Positions 1-10,382 of a stretch of 64,000 nt of DNA are shown here, piece after piece. This DNA is from Debaryomyces hansenii CBS767 (lineage: Eukaryota; Ascomycota; Pichiomycetes; Serinales; Debaryomycetaceae). Under the pieces are notes generated by a model. The model made no database searches. It was given only the letters and a program-made list of their open reading frames with translations, and was not told the origin of the DNA. Location: positions 62,001 through 126,000 of the forward strand of contig NC_006043.2 in assembly GCF_000006445.2 (NCBI RefSeq), read 5' to 3'. Every line of letters begins with the position of its first letter. Positions within the stretch are counted from its first letter, which is position 1. A program made the translations under genes and the position numbers.

Positions 1-240
1 GTTTGTTACTCCTCCATATTTACCAAATGAGGTTGTAAGCAAATTTATTGAATATAAAAAGTATTTGCTCTAGCTATCTTTAGAAAATAAGAGCAGCAGT
101 TTACAAGATATCAGTATGGGGACCATAGAAGGATTTTACTCCATAGCAATCTCAGGTTTAGCTACTCAGATAATGCCTACAACAAATTGTATGCATTTGC
201 TTTATTATATTTGGATATAAACAAAGTGCTTTAGCAAATA

Positions 241-534
241 TTGAAGTTACTGAGCTGTTTAGGAGCCAATTTGCTACCCAGGTACAAGCTTATTGGGTAT
301 TATCGTTCAACATACAACCTTGGATGTTTTCGTTGCTGTTTAATTAACATGTATTTGGGTGGTATTTCAGGAAGAAGAAGGACCATTTGGCTAGGCCATG
401 TAATTATAATTGTGGGTGCAATTATTCAAACTTTTTTTTTACAATTGCGCAACTAATGATTGGAAGGAATTTAACGGAAATGGGAAAAGGCTTTGAGACA
501 AATACTATACCAATCTCTCAAGCAGAAGTTTGTT
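241..534 (+). pseudogene. Sugar transporter (MFS) relic
   Basis: A short decayed piece of a major-facilitator sugar permease. One frame reads NLGCF...INMYLGG...GRRRTIWLGHVIIIVGA and, after a frameshift near 440, a second frame reads FTIAQLMIGR followed by GFETNTIPISQAEVC. These match the TM2/TM3 loop and the region after it in yeast hexose, lactose and STL-type transporters (the GRR motif and the GN/KGFxTxTIPxxQAEV block). No ATG and no rest of the 12-helix protein is present. The relic runs directly into a relic of the amino-acid permease 3' end on the opposite strand. It is non-functional; which transporter subfamily it came from is uncertain. Confidence 0.7.
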
Positions 535-740
535 CTTATACCACGGATTATTGTTATACTTCTCATGAAATTCTTGTTTCTTTACGTCCAATATTTCTTT
601 ATCAAATATAGTTCTACTTGTACGAATATCTATATCGCAGATCTTGACATAAAATTTCCATTTTCTCGACCAAATTTTGACAATATAGAATACTAAGACG
701 AGTGCGCCAAGATAGATTTGAAAGCTTTAATTCTGGTTGC
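535..740 (-). pseudogene. Relic of amino-acid permease 3' end
   Basis: On the minus strand this segment is a diverged copy of the last part of the intact permease just downstream (compare 1100-1310). Shared blocks include the stretch around tctcatgaaattcttgtttc (564-583) versus tctcttgaaattcttgtttt, and tttctcgaccaaa in both. The relic has small deletions and frame-breaking changes, so only a fragment similar to the permease C-terminal tail (SILYCQNL..EKMEILC versus VFFYVCHKLWSRNWKFYV) can be read. It is best explained as the leftover of a tandem permease duplication. Confidence 0.75.
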
Positions 741-1078
741 GAACTAACGTGCATCAAAGGTTTCATTTCCAAATACATTTTAGCAAAAGTTTTATAGTGA
801 GCACTACAATCTAAACAGGCCAATCAGTATCAAGGTATACATTTCTAGATCAGTGTACATTGTTCCAATATATAGCAATATATAATGTAATCTGTAAATT
901 CAGGAATTCTCTAAAAGGTTGTGAAAATTTTTCAGATTATTCAACAAAAGCCCGCCAGGGGTTTTTCATAAGAAAATCGCTGATTCACTATCAAGAAATA
1001 TTATGTGCAAAAGGGATTTGGTTCTATGCAATCTCAAAATGAAGGGTCGTAAATAAATAGACTTATACGGTTATCTGT
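741..1078. other. Intergenic, no gene seen
   Basis: Between the relics and the permease stop. Only short ORFs without recognisable similarity occur; probably decayed sequence of the lost permease copy. Confidence 0.5.
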
Positions 1079-2797
1079 TTAAAGGAGTATAGTCGTAAGT
1101 TTCTTATACCAAGGATCATTATTATATTTCTCTTGAAATTCTTGTTTTTCTAAGTTCAATATTTCTTCATCAAATATAGTTCTATCAGTATTAATGTCAA
1201 TATCACATATATTGACATAGAACTTCCAATTTCTCGACCAAAGTTTATGACAAACATAAAAGAATACTAAGACGATTGCGCCGAGATAGTTTTGAAAGAA
1301 GCTTTGTGCATCTGGAGTACTAGATCCAACCGGAAACAAGGCAGTATAAAACAGAGCAATTAAAATCAACCAGTGTATTACAATGGCATATACCGAACCC
1401 CAGATACCAGTTGAAGAAGTATATCCTAAGGAGTCTGTTGAAATCCCATTGTATTTAAGTGCTTGTCTAAATCTAATATGCGAAATGCAAATAACATCCC
1501 ATGTAAAAAGTTGCGCCAATCCAGAGATGGATAACAACCAATTAAAGACTGTTTCTTGTTTTTCATAGGCTGCAATATAAGAAAATAATCCAACAATAGA
1601 ACACGCAATTAATGAGCGCAAGGGTCTACCTGATCTGTCAATATAATTGAAATATTTTGGTGCGTATCCTTGATCAGCTAACGATTGCAAAGTTCTAGAT
1701 GATGCATATAATGATGATGAAGCAACGGAGCAAACAGAAAGCAAGATAACAGCATTGATTATATGTGGTACTACGGTAACCCCATGTAAAGTTGCAGCAA
1801 GAACAAATGGAGAAGCATTTGAACCACCACCAGATGCACCCATCAATTCAGGGGAATTCATTGGAACCAAAAGACCGACCATAATCAAAGAACCCAAAAA
1901 TAATATCAATATTCTCCAGAATACCAATTTACACGCAGTAGGAATGGCCCTTCTGGGGTTTGGTTGTTCAGCCGCCGATAATGCAACGAATTCAGATTGA
2001 CTGAAAGCAAACGCACCAGTGACAAATACCGTACATAAACCTTTGAAGTTAGTATAATATCCAGGATCATGCCAGTATTGTCCCCCAATAAATTTTCCTT
2101 CAGGACCGCCACCAACATTAACAACAATGGACATAATAAGAAATCCAGTGACCATAAGAACTTTAAGGCATCCAATAACAAATTCTCCTTCACCGTAAGC
2201 TTTGGAGCCGACAAAATGAAGCAGAACTACTATCACGAATATGATAGTGACCCAAACATCTGGATTAATTTTCTGATCACCATCCCAATATCTGATGGTT
2301 ATGGAGGCAGTGACTAGTTCTAATGCGAACGTCGATAACCACTCGATACAGTAAATCCAAGTTACTGCAAATGCAACTGATTCATCAATGAATTTCAGGG
2401 GATAGTTGTTATATCCACCTGAAAGCTCACTATAGTTAACTGCCAACTCCCCGGCAGCTTGCAAAGTTGGATACAAGAATGATCCAACTATAATATAACC
2501 AACAATCAAAAATAATGGACCTGCTGTACTTAGAATATTTCCTGTACCAACGAAAAGCCCCGTACCCATCCCGGTCACAAGGGCCATAAGGATTAAATGT
2601 CTTGAACTAATACCCTTCTGTAAACTCTTCCCTTCGTCCCCGTGCTGTACGTGTTGCCTTCTGAAACTATCGACAAATCTATCCCACTTAGTAACGCCGA
2701 CGCTTGGAATATTATCACACTCTGACCCCGATGCAGAAGAACCTCTTCTGGTTTCTGAAATCACTGGCTTCAATTTCTTTTCACTGCCTAGTACCAT
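1079..2797 (-). CDS. Amino-acid permease (AAP/GAP1-type)
   Basis: A 572-residue plasma-membrane amino-acid/proton symporter of the fungal YAT/AAP family. The hydrophilic N-terminus (about 60 residues) is followed by the family signature ISSRHLILMALVTGMGTGLFVG at the start of helix 1, the conserved AAGELAVNYSELSGGYNNYP loop after helix 3, FSQSEFVALSAAEQPNPRRAIP near helix 6, and SSSLYASSRTLQSLADQGYAP near helix 8. Twelve hydrophobic segments can be counted and the length is typical. The start is the ATG at 2797. The substrate cannot be deduced: it resembles the broad-specificity GAP1/AGP group. A partial decayed copy of its 3' end lies at 535-740. The 1.2-kb upstream region is shared with a divergent-free gap before the next gene on the same strand. 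Confidence 0.9.
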   Translation of the reverse strand: MVLGSEKKLKPVISETRRGSSASGSECDNIPSVGVTKWDRFVDSFRRQHVQHGDEGKSLQKGISSRHLILMALVTGMGTGLFVGTGNILSTAGPLFLIVGYIIVGSFLYPTLQAAGELAVNYSELSGGYNNYPLKFIDESVAFAVTWIYCIEWLSTFALELVTASITIRYWDGDQKINPDVWVTIIFVIVVLLHFVGSKAYGEGEFVIGCLKVLMVTGFLIMSIVVNVGGGPEGKFIGGQYWHDPGYYTNFKGLCTVFVTGAFAFSQSEFVALSAAEQPNPRRAIPTACKLVFWRILILFLGSLIMVGLLVPMNSPELMGASGGGSNASPFVLAATLHGVTVVPHIINAVILLSVCSVASSSLYASSRTLQSLADQGYAPKYFNYIDRSGRPLRSLIACSIVGLFSYIAAYEKQETVFNWLLSISGLAQLFTWDVICISHIRFRQALKYNGISTDSLGYTSSTGIWGSVYAIVIHWLILIALFYTALFPVGSSTPDAQSFFQNYLGAIVLVFFYVCHKLWSRNWKFYVNICDIDINTDRTIFDEEILNLEKQEFQEKYNNDPWYKKLTTILL

Positions 2798-4013
2798 TTT
2801 GAGTTACTGTAGATTGTAAAGTAATTTTATATTGTAATGCTATATTGGAATATATTTGAATTATATATCCAAGAGATTTTTAGTATGCTATAAGGGAACC
2901 AGGTAAGTGTATGAATAAAAAAGAATAAAAGAGAATTTAATAACGAAATATATCTATTATGTACTAGATGTATCTGCTATGACTCCACTTCTAATTTTTC
3001 ACGCAACATTCGCTTCTCCAATGTGTTGAGCGAATTATTCGTATACATTTTGAATTTCTCACTCAGTCAACCGTTTCCCCCGACTTGCAGCAATAGTTCT
3101 GATAACAGTCAACCCCGATTACATAAATCAGCATAGGGACGGGGTATGTCAACTCCACGATCTGTACTCCAGATTATGACAAGCCCAGAGTTAATACTAC
3201 TTACTCTGTCTTACCTTGAACAACTACCTAGAAGCGGCGATTTTGGACCGTCATTCGAGTACTTCATACACTAAAAGAACCATATCCGGCCCCCACTCTT
3301 AATCCCGTTGATTCCCTGACTCTGATGAGATTCTTTGTTCCCAGGACCAGAACCGGTAGGCGTTTCTCATTCTAAAGACCTGAAAACGGGTCTTAATGGC
3401 TCAAATTTCCGCCCCCCCTTGTTGCCCCACTACACAAATTTATTTCGCAGACCCGTTTTGACTCCGGCCCGACTCTTCGGATAGTCTGCACTACTATTAG
3501 AATAATCGCCTCATCAGATGTACAAAATGCCTATTATTCGGGGGTTAACATCCTTCAGTAACCGAGAAGCAAACCACCGTAATAGTGCTCGATTTGTACA
3601 GTGCTTGTGATCGGGTTATTCAATTGTTTCGTTGTAAGTGTAGCTATCAAGCAACATAAACAAACTAGGTAAATAAGTTATTGCTTGTAGTTGTATCGTA
3701 GACATGGGATTTGAGTCTATGAGGATGAGGAATTTTTCTCTTGTTTGAAAATAACATGGATAAGTGGTCGAAGAAAGCTGCAGAGATTTAGAGTTTAGAG
3801 TTGAGACTCTGACCTTTTATCGAGAGGGATGGCTTAGAAGATATGGTTATGTAGGACTTGCTTCGGGGGGTCAAGCCATGAAATGATCATAACACACAGA
3901 TAGTTTAGAGATGGTCGATCAAATATCGTAGCTTGTTACATGTGATAGAGCAATTCATTCGTTCATTCAATCCAACAAATATCAATTCGTAATGTAAGTA
4001 TAACTAGGTAAAG
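2798..4013. promoter_or_regulatory. Long permease upstream region
   Basis: A 1.2-kb gap without a credible ORF. It contains a more GC-rich patch at about 3200-3500 with several CCG/CGG triplets (for example CCG-N11-CGG everted at about 3466-3482) and a GATAA core near 3096, which would fit nitrogen-type control of the permease. These are pattern matches only; no functional site is demonstrated. Confidence 0.35.
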
Positions 4014-4961
4014 CTAAGGATATTCACTGAACCAGTCAGTTATCAATTCACCAACTTTTGTAGGGTCTTCACGATGCAAGAAATGCCCGACATTTGAAAT
4101 TGTCTTGACCTTAACATATGGATTATTTGCAAGCTTACTGGCTTCTAAACGATACAACTTTTCATTCATGCACCCATCCCGCTCTCCGCCGAGCAACAAC
4201 GTTGGAACTTTTTTAAAGTCTACGTTCCAGCGCCTATTAGAAATGTTTAGGGGGTTAGCAATACATCTGTAGTATGCAGTTGATGCATCGATAACTCCAG
4301 GTTCTTGAAGTGTTCTCTTAACACTATCGATTTCATCTACGGTATAATTCCATGTCGGAGACCAGCAGCGCCATAATCCGTCCAAATAACTGTTGCTACT
4401 CGTATCAGAAAGCCTCTTTTTATAGAGCCATCCAAACTGCATGGTGAACATATAGCTGGAATGATAAATCTGGTCTGGAAAATACCATGCAAACTCCCAT
4501 AATCGAATATTGGTGATATATGGAATGGCCAAACAAGCCATTGATGTTATCATCTCAGGGTACATACTAGCGGTCTTAAAAGCCACTATCGCTCCCCAAT
4601 CATGACCAACAAGGTGTACTGGAATACCATCTGGTGAAATATTTTTAATCCATGAGCTTACATCGCCCGCAAGATCTGACATCTTATAATCACATTGTTC
4701 ACCTTGACTAGACGGTTCGTAACCTCTCATTGATGGCGCTAGCAACAATACCTTTTCATCTTCTGGGACAGAATCTAATATCACTGTCCAAACGCTATTA
4801 TATGAACTGTTATTATCGGGAAACCCATGGAGGAGGAATATAACTCGAGTCCATTTACGCTCACCACCACTACAAAATACATCGTGGTTATCATAATTGC
4901 TGAAGGTAGAAAATATTCTTACTCCGTTGCGAAGTTGAATCTTGTATTGACCTTGCATCAT
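4014..4961 (-). CDS. Alpha/beta hydrolase, epoxide-hydrolase type
   Basis: A 315-residue alpha/beta-hydrolase of the soluble epoxide hydrolase / haloalkane dehalogenase branch. Visible elements in order: oxyanion-hole HGFP at 45-48, nucleophile elbow GHDWG at 119-123 with Asp121 as nucleophile, a Tyr- and Trp-rich lid between about 150 and 220, acid Asp262 in GGERDG, and His293 in GHFLHRED. The full catalytic Asp-Asp-His set is therefore present. The Asp nucleophile (rather than Ser) argues for epoxide hydrolysis over esterase activity. No signal peptide. Two ATGs in a row (4961, 4958) make the start clear. The natural substrate is unknown; such genes are common in filamentous fungi and some yeasts. 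Confidence 0.85.
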   Translation of the reverse strand: MMQGQYKIQLRNGVRIFSTFSNYDNHDVFCSGGERKWTRVIFLLHGFPDNNSSYNSVWTVILDSVPEDEKVLLLAPSMRGYEPSSQGEQCDYKMSDLAGDVSSWIKNISPDGIPVHLVGHDWGAIVAFKTASMYPEMITSMACLAIPYITNIRLWEFAWYFPDQIYHSSYMFTMQFGWLYKKRLSDTSSNSYLDGLWRCWSPTWNYTVDEIDSVKRTLQEPGVIDASTAYYRCIANPLNISNRRWNVDFKKVPTLLLGGERDGCMNEKLYRLEASKLANNPYVKVKTISNVGHFLHREDPTKVGELITDWFSEYP

Positions 4962-5583
4962 CTTATACCGGTCACTTAGTTAATTATACTCCCTTTTACT
5001 GTTAATATTCGGATTTGTTTTTATGTTGAGCTATGTTTGCATGTGAACTCTACATCATGGATAGACTGTGTGGTGCACGCGATGCTCACGGACGTTAATA
5101 TGTTATTAAGCCCGTACGCAATGAAGGATGTCAATTATGTACCTTTGTTCAGCTGTTCACGATCTTTTATATACAAAATAAGTTTTTTTTACGAACTATT
5201 CCATAAATCTTAAACTAGTCACTTGCGACGATTTGCCTACCCTTAATAAAAGTACGAGCTATTTTTAGTTCACCACTGTGTTTTTTTCTCTAGCACCGCT
5301 CAGAGGCACATCGCTTCCACGACAACGTGGCCATGTGAGGCAAGATAACTCGCTGATAAAATTTTACAGAAAATTTCGCAAGACAATAGAAAAGGCGTAC
5401 GGAATCCCGTTTAGGAAAATACTGCAGCAAGTGTGTGGAATAAATGTCCGGCTATGTATCTCAGCGCTAGCAATGATAAACCGATGAGTTGCCCCGTTGG
5501 TATCGTTGATAAAATTCAACAAATTACCAAACCTTTGCTATAGTTAATAGCCTAGAATAAAATAGTTGATAAATGCTGGCGTT
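4962..5583. other. Divergent intergenic region
   Basis: 622 bases between the hydrolase and the mannosyltransferase starts, carrying both promoters. A 69-codon ORF (5278-5487) has no ATG start and no recognisable similarity, so it is not called. Confidence 0.5.
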
Positions 5584-7506
5584 ATGAAATTTGGACCCAA
5601 AACGACAAGAAAGATATTATTGGTGTTAGTTCTTTTGTTCACGCTAACTGGTTTGCTATGGACTTCGAAAAAAGCAACAGTCAAATACCCATCTCTTGAT
5701 AAGGGTAAATATCCAACTTTGGACAAGATCAAAGGGTTTTATAATGACAAGATTTCTGCATTTCAAAAGAAGCCTAATGATCATTTAGTAGTATATCCTC
5801 GTTCATTCTCTTCTGAGTCGAAAGAGAAGTTGGAAGATCACTTCAACACATACTTGGGAGGAATAACAGGAAATTTGAAAGTTCTCAGCTACAATGGACC
5901 AAAATCACCTTTGACGAATAAAATCAGAGAAGATAAATATCACAAGCATGAAATTTCGTTGTATGATTCAGTAAGAGACATCGGAGGAGATGTTGACAAA
6001 TGTCAGCCTGATATCAATAAGAAAATTAAACTAGATGTCACTAATTCCAATACCTTTGGATTTTCATTTGAAAAAATAGTCAGAAAATTGGTTCAGCAGT
6101 TAAAGGATGACCCTGCTATTCTGGAATTGAAAGGTTTCTTCAATGAAGATTTGGAGAAGCATCTCGAAGAGGGAAAAACAGGAGATCATTGGTTTAAGTT
6201 TGCAGGAACCTCAGTATGGTTGGAGCAATATGGTGTACACTTCATGATCTCAAGAATGATGTATAGTCCTCCTGGGCCTAAAAAAAGAAGTGTTTTGAGT
6301 TTATTATATGGTCAAGTCTACGATGAAGATTGGAATGAAATCGAAAATATCGACTTGATCATGCCATCATCTGATTCCTTAACCAACGACAAGAGCTTCA
6401 GAAGCATTAATTTCCCAAGTTTCTTACCAATACCATTCTACCATGACGCCAACTATCTTCTGAAAAGGTTTTATGGTCCTGAAGATGCTAGGATGTTGCT
6501 AGTAAAGAATGACAATGGTATTGAAGAACCCTTGATTGTTTTCAACGCTTATCATCGCAAGGGTTCTGATGAAATTAAGATTGACGAAGCTTCATCAAGT
6601 ATCAAATTTGAGTATTATAGATCGATGTTTGTTGGATGGCCATTTCAATTTCAGTTGGGAAAACAAAATGTTGATGGTTCACTGAATCCTAAGCATGCCA
6701 ATAATGAATACACAAAAATTACCGAATTAAGGAATATAGCATCTCCTAGGTTAAAAGTTCAAAAAAATTGGACTCCGTTTGTAAGTAATAAGGCTCGCCA
6801 AGTCGATGGGTATGACAAGAATATCTATTTTGTTTACAGATGGCAAAGCTTGGAAATTATGAAATGTCAATTAACAAGCATTACTGATGTTTCACAATGT
6901 ACATTTGAATATAAACGAGTAGATGACTTACCAATTGATGCAAGTGTTGGCGATTTGCGAGGTGGAACTGAATTGATAAGTATAAATAATATATTCCCGT
7001 CACTAGATAGTCATTTTAAATCTGATACGGAAGTCTGGGTTGGATTCTCAAGAGCCCACATCAAGAGCTGTGGATGTGGAAGCAGCATGTATCGCCCAAA
7101 TTTAGCAATCCTTTATAAGGATGGAAATAAATTCAAGATTTCGCAGTTGAGTGAATTTTTCTCTCTAGATGTTAAGGTCACCGGTTGGTCCGACCCTGAA
7201 AAAGTATGTCAGTCTAGAGAGCCAGACGCTTTGATACCGAATGGTATCTCATCGTGGGATGTCAATAGCCACATGTCTGGATTAGAGCAAGTACATGAAG
7301 ATTACATTACTCTAATATTGTCAGCAGGGGACGCTGTTGATCACAAAATCCACATAAAAAATTTGCTCAAAGCAATTATTGGTCAAACATCGTTATTATC
7401 ATCCAAGGAAGAGAATGGCTACAATGATGATCTTGTCCTTTGTTCACTTAGGTATTCAAAAGATTTTTGTGCTGCGTATGGAAAAGAACAATTGAAGGAG
7501 AACTAA
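5584..7506 (+). CDS. Beta-mannosyltransferase (BMT family, GT91)
   Basis: A 640-residue Golgi type II membrane protein of the family that adds beta-1,2-mannose to cell-wall mannan and related glycans in Candida and relatives (BMT1-9). After a short cytoplasmic tail there is one signal anchor at about residues 9-26, then a stem and a lumenal catalytic domain. Family blocks are visible: SVWLEQYGVHFMISRMMYSP, FYGPEDARMLLV, FVYRWQSLEIMKC, GDLRGGTELI, VWVGFSRAHIKSCGCGSSMYRPNL and ITLILSAGDAVDHKI. Length matches the family. I place the start at the ATG at 5584, since the six codons upstream begin with TTG. Which BMT paralogue it represents and which acceptor it uses cannot be told. It converges on the PLP enzyme at 7716. 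Confidence 0.9.
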   Translation: MKFGPKTTRKILLVLVLLFTLTGLLWTSKKATVKYPSLDKGKYPTLDKIKGFYNDKISAFQKKPNDHLVVYPRSFSSESKEKLEDHFNTYLGGITGNLKVLSYNGPKSPLTNKIREDKYHKHEISLYDSVRDIGGDVDKCQPDINKKIKLDVTNSNTFGFSFEKIVRKLVQQLKDDPAILELKGFFNEDLEKHLEEGKTGDHWFKFAGTSVWLEQYGVHFMISRMMYSPPGPKKRSVLSLLYGQVYDEDWNEIENIDLIMPSSDSLTNDKSFRSINFPSFLPIPFYHDANYLLKRFYGPEDARMLLVKNDNGIEEPLIVFNAYHRKGSDEIKIDEASSSIKFEYYRSMFVGWPFQFQLGKQNVDGSLNPKHANNEYTKITELRNIASPRLKVQKNWTPFVSNKARQVDGYDKNIYFVYRWQSLEIMKCQLTSITDVSQCTFEYKRVDDLPIDASVGDLRGGTELISINNIFPSLDSHFKSDTEVWVGFSRAHIKSCGCGSSMYRPNLAILYKDGNKFKISQLSEFFSLDVKVTGWSDPEKVCQSREPDALIPNGISSWDVNSHMSGLEQVHEDYITLILSAGDAVDHKIHIKNLLKAIIGQTSLLSSKEENGYNDDLVLCSLRYSKDFCAAYGKEQLKEN

Positions 7507-7715
7507 GTAAAATTGCATTCAATAGTCGTTAATAATTTCTCATGTAATAATAAACTAATCAAATATATTCAGAATCTAAACTTTATAGGTGTCGTGAAGA
7601 CCATAGTACAAATGATGGATAGGAAAAGCATAGTAAGACATCTAATTGTAGTATTACATAGCACTTACTCTAACTGTGAATTTCAAAAACCAGTAAAAAA
7701 AAATTAGTAGGATGC

Positions 7716-8840
7716 TTAAGATCTCAAAGCTTCGTCAAAATCTGCAATTAGGTCATCTGCATTCTCCGCACCAACACTAACTCTTAACAATGTTGGACTA
7801 ACAGTGGAATCACTGAGAACTCTCCATTCTATCAAACTTTCTACCCCGCCTAATGAAGTTGCATGATGAAAATAGCGCAATTTCGAAGGAAATTCTTTTG
7901 CACTCGATTCATTGTCTAGTTCAATGCAAAAGACCGGCGAATATCCGTTCGGTAACTGCTTTTTAACAAATGCCTCTGTTTGCAAAGAAGAATGGTAAAT
8001 TTTCTTCAATTTAGGATAACTATCACGATTCTTTACCAAATGTTTCACAAGCTTTTCAGTATTCTCTGCCTGTCTCGTTATTCTTAGTTCAAAGGTTCTT
8101 AAACTTCTTAATAGTAAATAACTTTCTAAATTAGCAATGTTTGTTCCCAAAGCAAGGCGATCCGTGACTAACTGATTCTTAACCTTATCATCATTTGTTA
8201 CAAGAACTCCTGCTAATAAATCACTATGACCACCAAGATATTTTGTTGCTGAATGTAAAACCATATCTGCACCCCATTTGAATGGATCCTGCAATGGAGG
8301 AGGTGCAAACGTCGAATCTATTAGCAAGAATGCCCCTTTTTTGTGCGCCTTCTGAGCAAAATACTCGATGTCAAACACAGTTCCATCAGGATTAACAGGG
8401 GTTTCTAAACATATAAGGTCTCCCGCATTCAATTGATCCAAATCGTCATCCAATCCAATTACCTTCAATCCCTTAAGACGGGTGAATATATCAATTATGC
8501 TGTGACACCCATGATACCCCTTTCCAATGCAAACGATGCTTGGGTTAAAATACGTCAACGCAGCAAAAAACGCCCCCAACCCTGACGAATAAGCCACAGA
8601 TGGCCCTCCAACAATACTCTCTAATGCTTTCTCCACCCTCTCCGAATTGGGATGCGTAATTCTAGAATAGAAAATATTTCCTATAATCGAACTTTCTTCT
8701 GGCATGTCCGACCATTTCACCAAATCGTCTGGATTATCAGCGTATTTGTACGTTGTTGAAACGTTAATTGGTGGTATAACATCACGCACAGGATTTACTT
8801 CATCGCTTGCGTGGATTGCATTAGTTGAAATTCCTGTCAT
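7716..8840 (-). CDS. PLP-dependent trans-sulfuration-type enzyme, copy 1
   Basis: A 374-residue fold-type I PLP enzyme of the cystathionine gamma-synthase / beta-lyase family, closest in character to the little-studied yeast YHR112C type. Seen: N-terminal STNAIHASDEV, YSRITHPNSERVEKALE, SSGLGAFFAAL, the PLP-ring Asp175 in LLIDSTFAPP, and the Schiff-base Lys200 in HSATKYLGGHSD. The C-terminal domain contains SLGGVESLIEWRVL and the arginine of LLRVSVGAEN that binds the substrate carboxylate. All key residues are present, so it is probably active in sulfur amino-acid metabolism, but reaction specificity (gamma-synthase, lyase or other) cannot be decided. A close paralogue lies at 32094-33221 on the same strand. 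Confidence 0.88.
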   Translation of the reverse strand: MTGISTNAIHASDEVNPVRDVIPPINVSTTYKYADNPDDLVKWSDMPEESSIIGNIFYSRITHPNSERVEKALESIVGGPSVAYSSGLGAFFAALTYFNPSIVCIGKGYHGCHSIIDIFTRLKGLKVIGLDDDLDQLNAGDLICLETPVNPDGTVFDIEYFAQKAHKKGAFLLIDSTFAPPPLQDPFKWGADMVLHSATKYLGGHSDLLAGVLVTNDDKVKNQLVTDRLALGTNIANLESYLLLRSLRTFELRITRQAENTEKLVKHLVKNRDSYPKLKKIYHSSLQTEAFVKKQLPNGYSPVFCIELDNESSAKEFPSKLRYFHHATSLGGVESLIEWRVLSDSTVSPTLLRVSVGAENADDLIADFDEALRS

Positions 8841-9209
8841 AATTGTGTTGATTCTGTTAATTTTAACTCGAATTTAATTGAATTCTGGTAGTTCCTTGAA
8901 ATAACCCCCTGAACGTGAATCCATGGAAATGCTCGCGATATGCGCTATAGAAGCCACACTAATGTCCAATACAATTAATTTCAGATCAGCCCACCTCAAA
9001 ACCTTGTTTTCTTGATAAGCATATAATTAACTGTTGCACATTGCTGGCACAGGTAAGAAGTCATTACTGCAAAAAAACTATAAAGGAGGAAGTAGCCTCC
9101 TTATATATCCTAAGGTCGTGTATAATCCAAAACTGTGTAACCGTATTTTGTAGAAATCAACGGTACTTAACAAGCTTACAAAGTTCAAAGTATATAGCTA
9201 CACATATGA
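8841..9209. other. Divergent promoter region
   Basis: 369 bases between the PLP enzyme and FEX1 start codons; no gene is visible. It should carry both promoters. Confidence 0.5.
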
Positions 9210-10382
9210 ATGTCGGAAGAAACTTCTGTGGGCCCTTTAGAGTTTAGAGATGGCTCATTTCAAGAAGAGAGACGAAATGTACATAGGGAGTTAGAAAGTT
9301 TGGAAGCAGAATCGCTATCAGAATCGCTACCCGAAGGATTCAATGTTGAAAAGAACTATACCACCAAGCGACACCTACGAGATGTTTACACTAAGACAAG
9401 CGGAATAATGCCGGTATTTCTATCGATAGTCAGTGGATCAATTTGGGGAGTCCTTGGTAGAAAAGGATTAATGGTACTTACAACATATAACGGTTCGTTT
9501 CTCTCTGGTGTAATATGGGCCAACTTCGCTGCTTGTGTTGTTATGGGCATGGCAGTCGATAGTGTCAACTTATGGAGAGAGCTAGTTGATTCGAGGGTTT
9601 ATGTCAACAAGGGTTTAATTGGTGTATATGTAGGTGTCACGACGGGATTTTGTGGAACTCTCTCTTCGTTTTCGTCAGTAATACTAGAAGCGTTCAATAA
9701 GTCGGCTGACACTTTACCAGGCGATGAATATTATTATCCAAACTCAGCATATGGAATAATGGAATTTTTGGCGGTGATAATAGCTCATATGTGTTTATCA
9801 TTGACGGGCTTTCAGATAGGTAAGCACCTCATTGATTTAATTGACCCTATTTTGCCGATACTAAGTAAGAGAGTTTATAGGACTTTGGAAATCGTATGGA
9901 TATCTCTTGGTTTGGCTGCATTCATTATCATTGTTGTGTTAATCGGTGTTAAATCAGATGGATCTTGGAGATCGTGGACGTTTTCGTGTTTTTTTGCTCC
10001 GTTTGGCGCGTTATCTCGCTTCTTCCTCTCAAAATACTTAAACCCTAAGGTTAAGAACTTTCCATTTGGTACTTTTACCGCCAATTTGTGGGGTTCTTTA
10101 CTTCTAGCGGTATTTACTTTATTGGGAAGAGGAAAGCTACCTGGTAATACGCAATCTCAAATCGTGACCAATGTTCTAAACTGTCATGTTTTAACTGGTT
10201 TAGATGATGGCTTTTGTGGAGCACTAACAACTGTTAGTACTTTTGTTGTTGAATTATTCGGTTTGAATACCCTGCATTCGTATAGATACGGTTTTTATTC
10301 GATTGCAAGCAGTTATGCTGTGACAATCCTAGTTTTGGGTACCTATAATTGGGCTGTTGGGCTCACTAACCCTGTCTGCTAA
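9210..10382 (+). CDS. FEX1: Fluoride exporter FEX1
   Basis: A 390-residue plasma-membrane fluoride export protein of the Fluc/CrcB/FEX family. As in other eukaryotic FEX proteins, two Fluc-like halves are fused: half 1 has NFAACVVMG (Asn105) and GFCGTLSSFSS (146-156), half 2 has GTFTANLWGS (Asn292), GALSRFF (Arg270) and GFCGALTTVSTFVVE (334-347). An acidic cytoplasmic N-terminus of about 60 residues precedes the helices, and a linking helix lies at about residues 228-246. The start is the ATG at 9210, giving a length near that of S. cerevisiae Fex1 (about 375). FEX proteins keep cytoplasmic fluoride low; loss gives extreme fluoride sensitivity. Confidence 0.95.
   Translation: MSEETSVGPLEFRDGSFQEERRNVHRELESLEAESLSESLPEGFNVEKNYTTKRHLRDVYTKTSGIMPVFLSIVSGSIWGVLGRKGLMVLTTYNGSFLSGVIWANFAACVVMGMAVDSVNLWRELVDSRVYVNKGLIGVYVGVTTGFCGTLSSFSSVILEAFNKSADTLPGDEYYYPNSAYGIMEFLAVIIAHMCLSLTGFQIGKHLIDLIDPILPILSKRVYRTLEIVWISLGLAAFIIIVVLIGVKSDGSWRSWTFSCFFAPFGALSRFFLSKYLNPKVKNFPFGTFTANLWGSLLLAVFTLLGRGKLPGNTQSQIVTNVLNCHVLTGLDDGFCGALTTVSTFVVELFGLNTLHSYRYGFYSIASSYAVTILVLGTYNWAVGLTNPVC

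Noticed and set aside
5278..5487. 69-codon ORF before the mannosyltransferase
   Set aside because: Starts at GTG, no similarity or motif, sits in a divergent promoter region.
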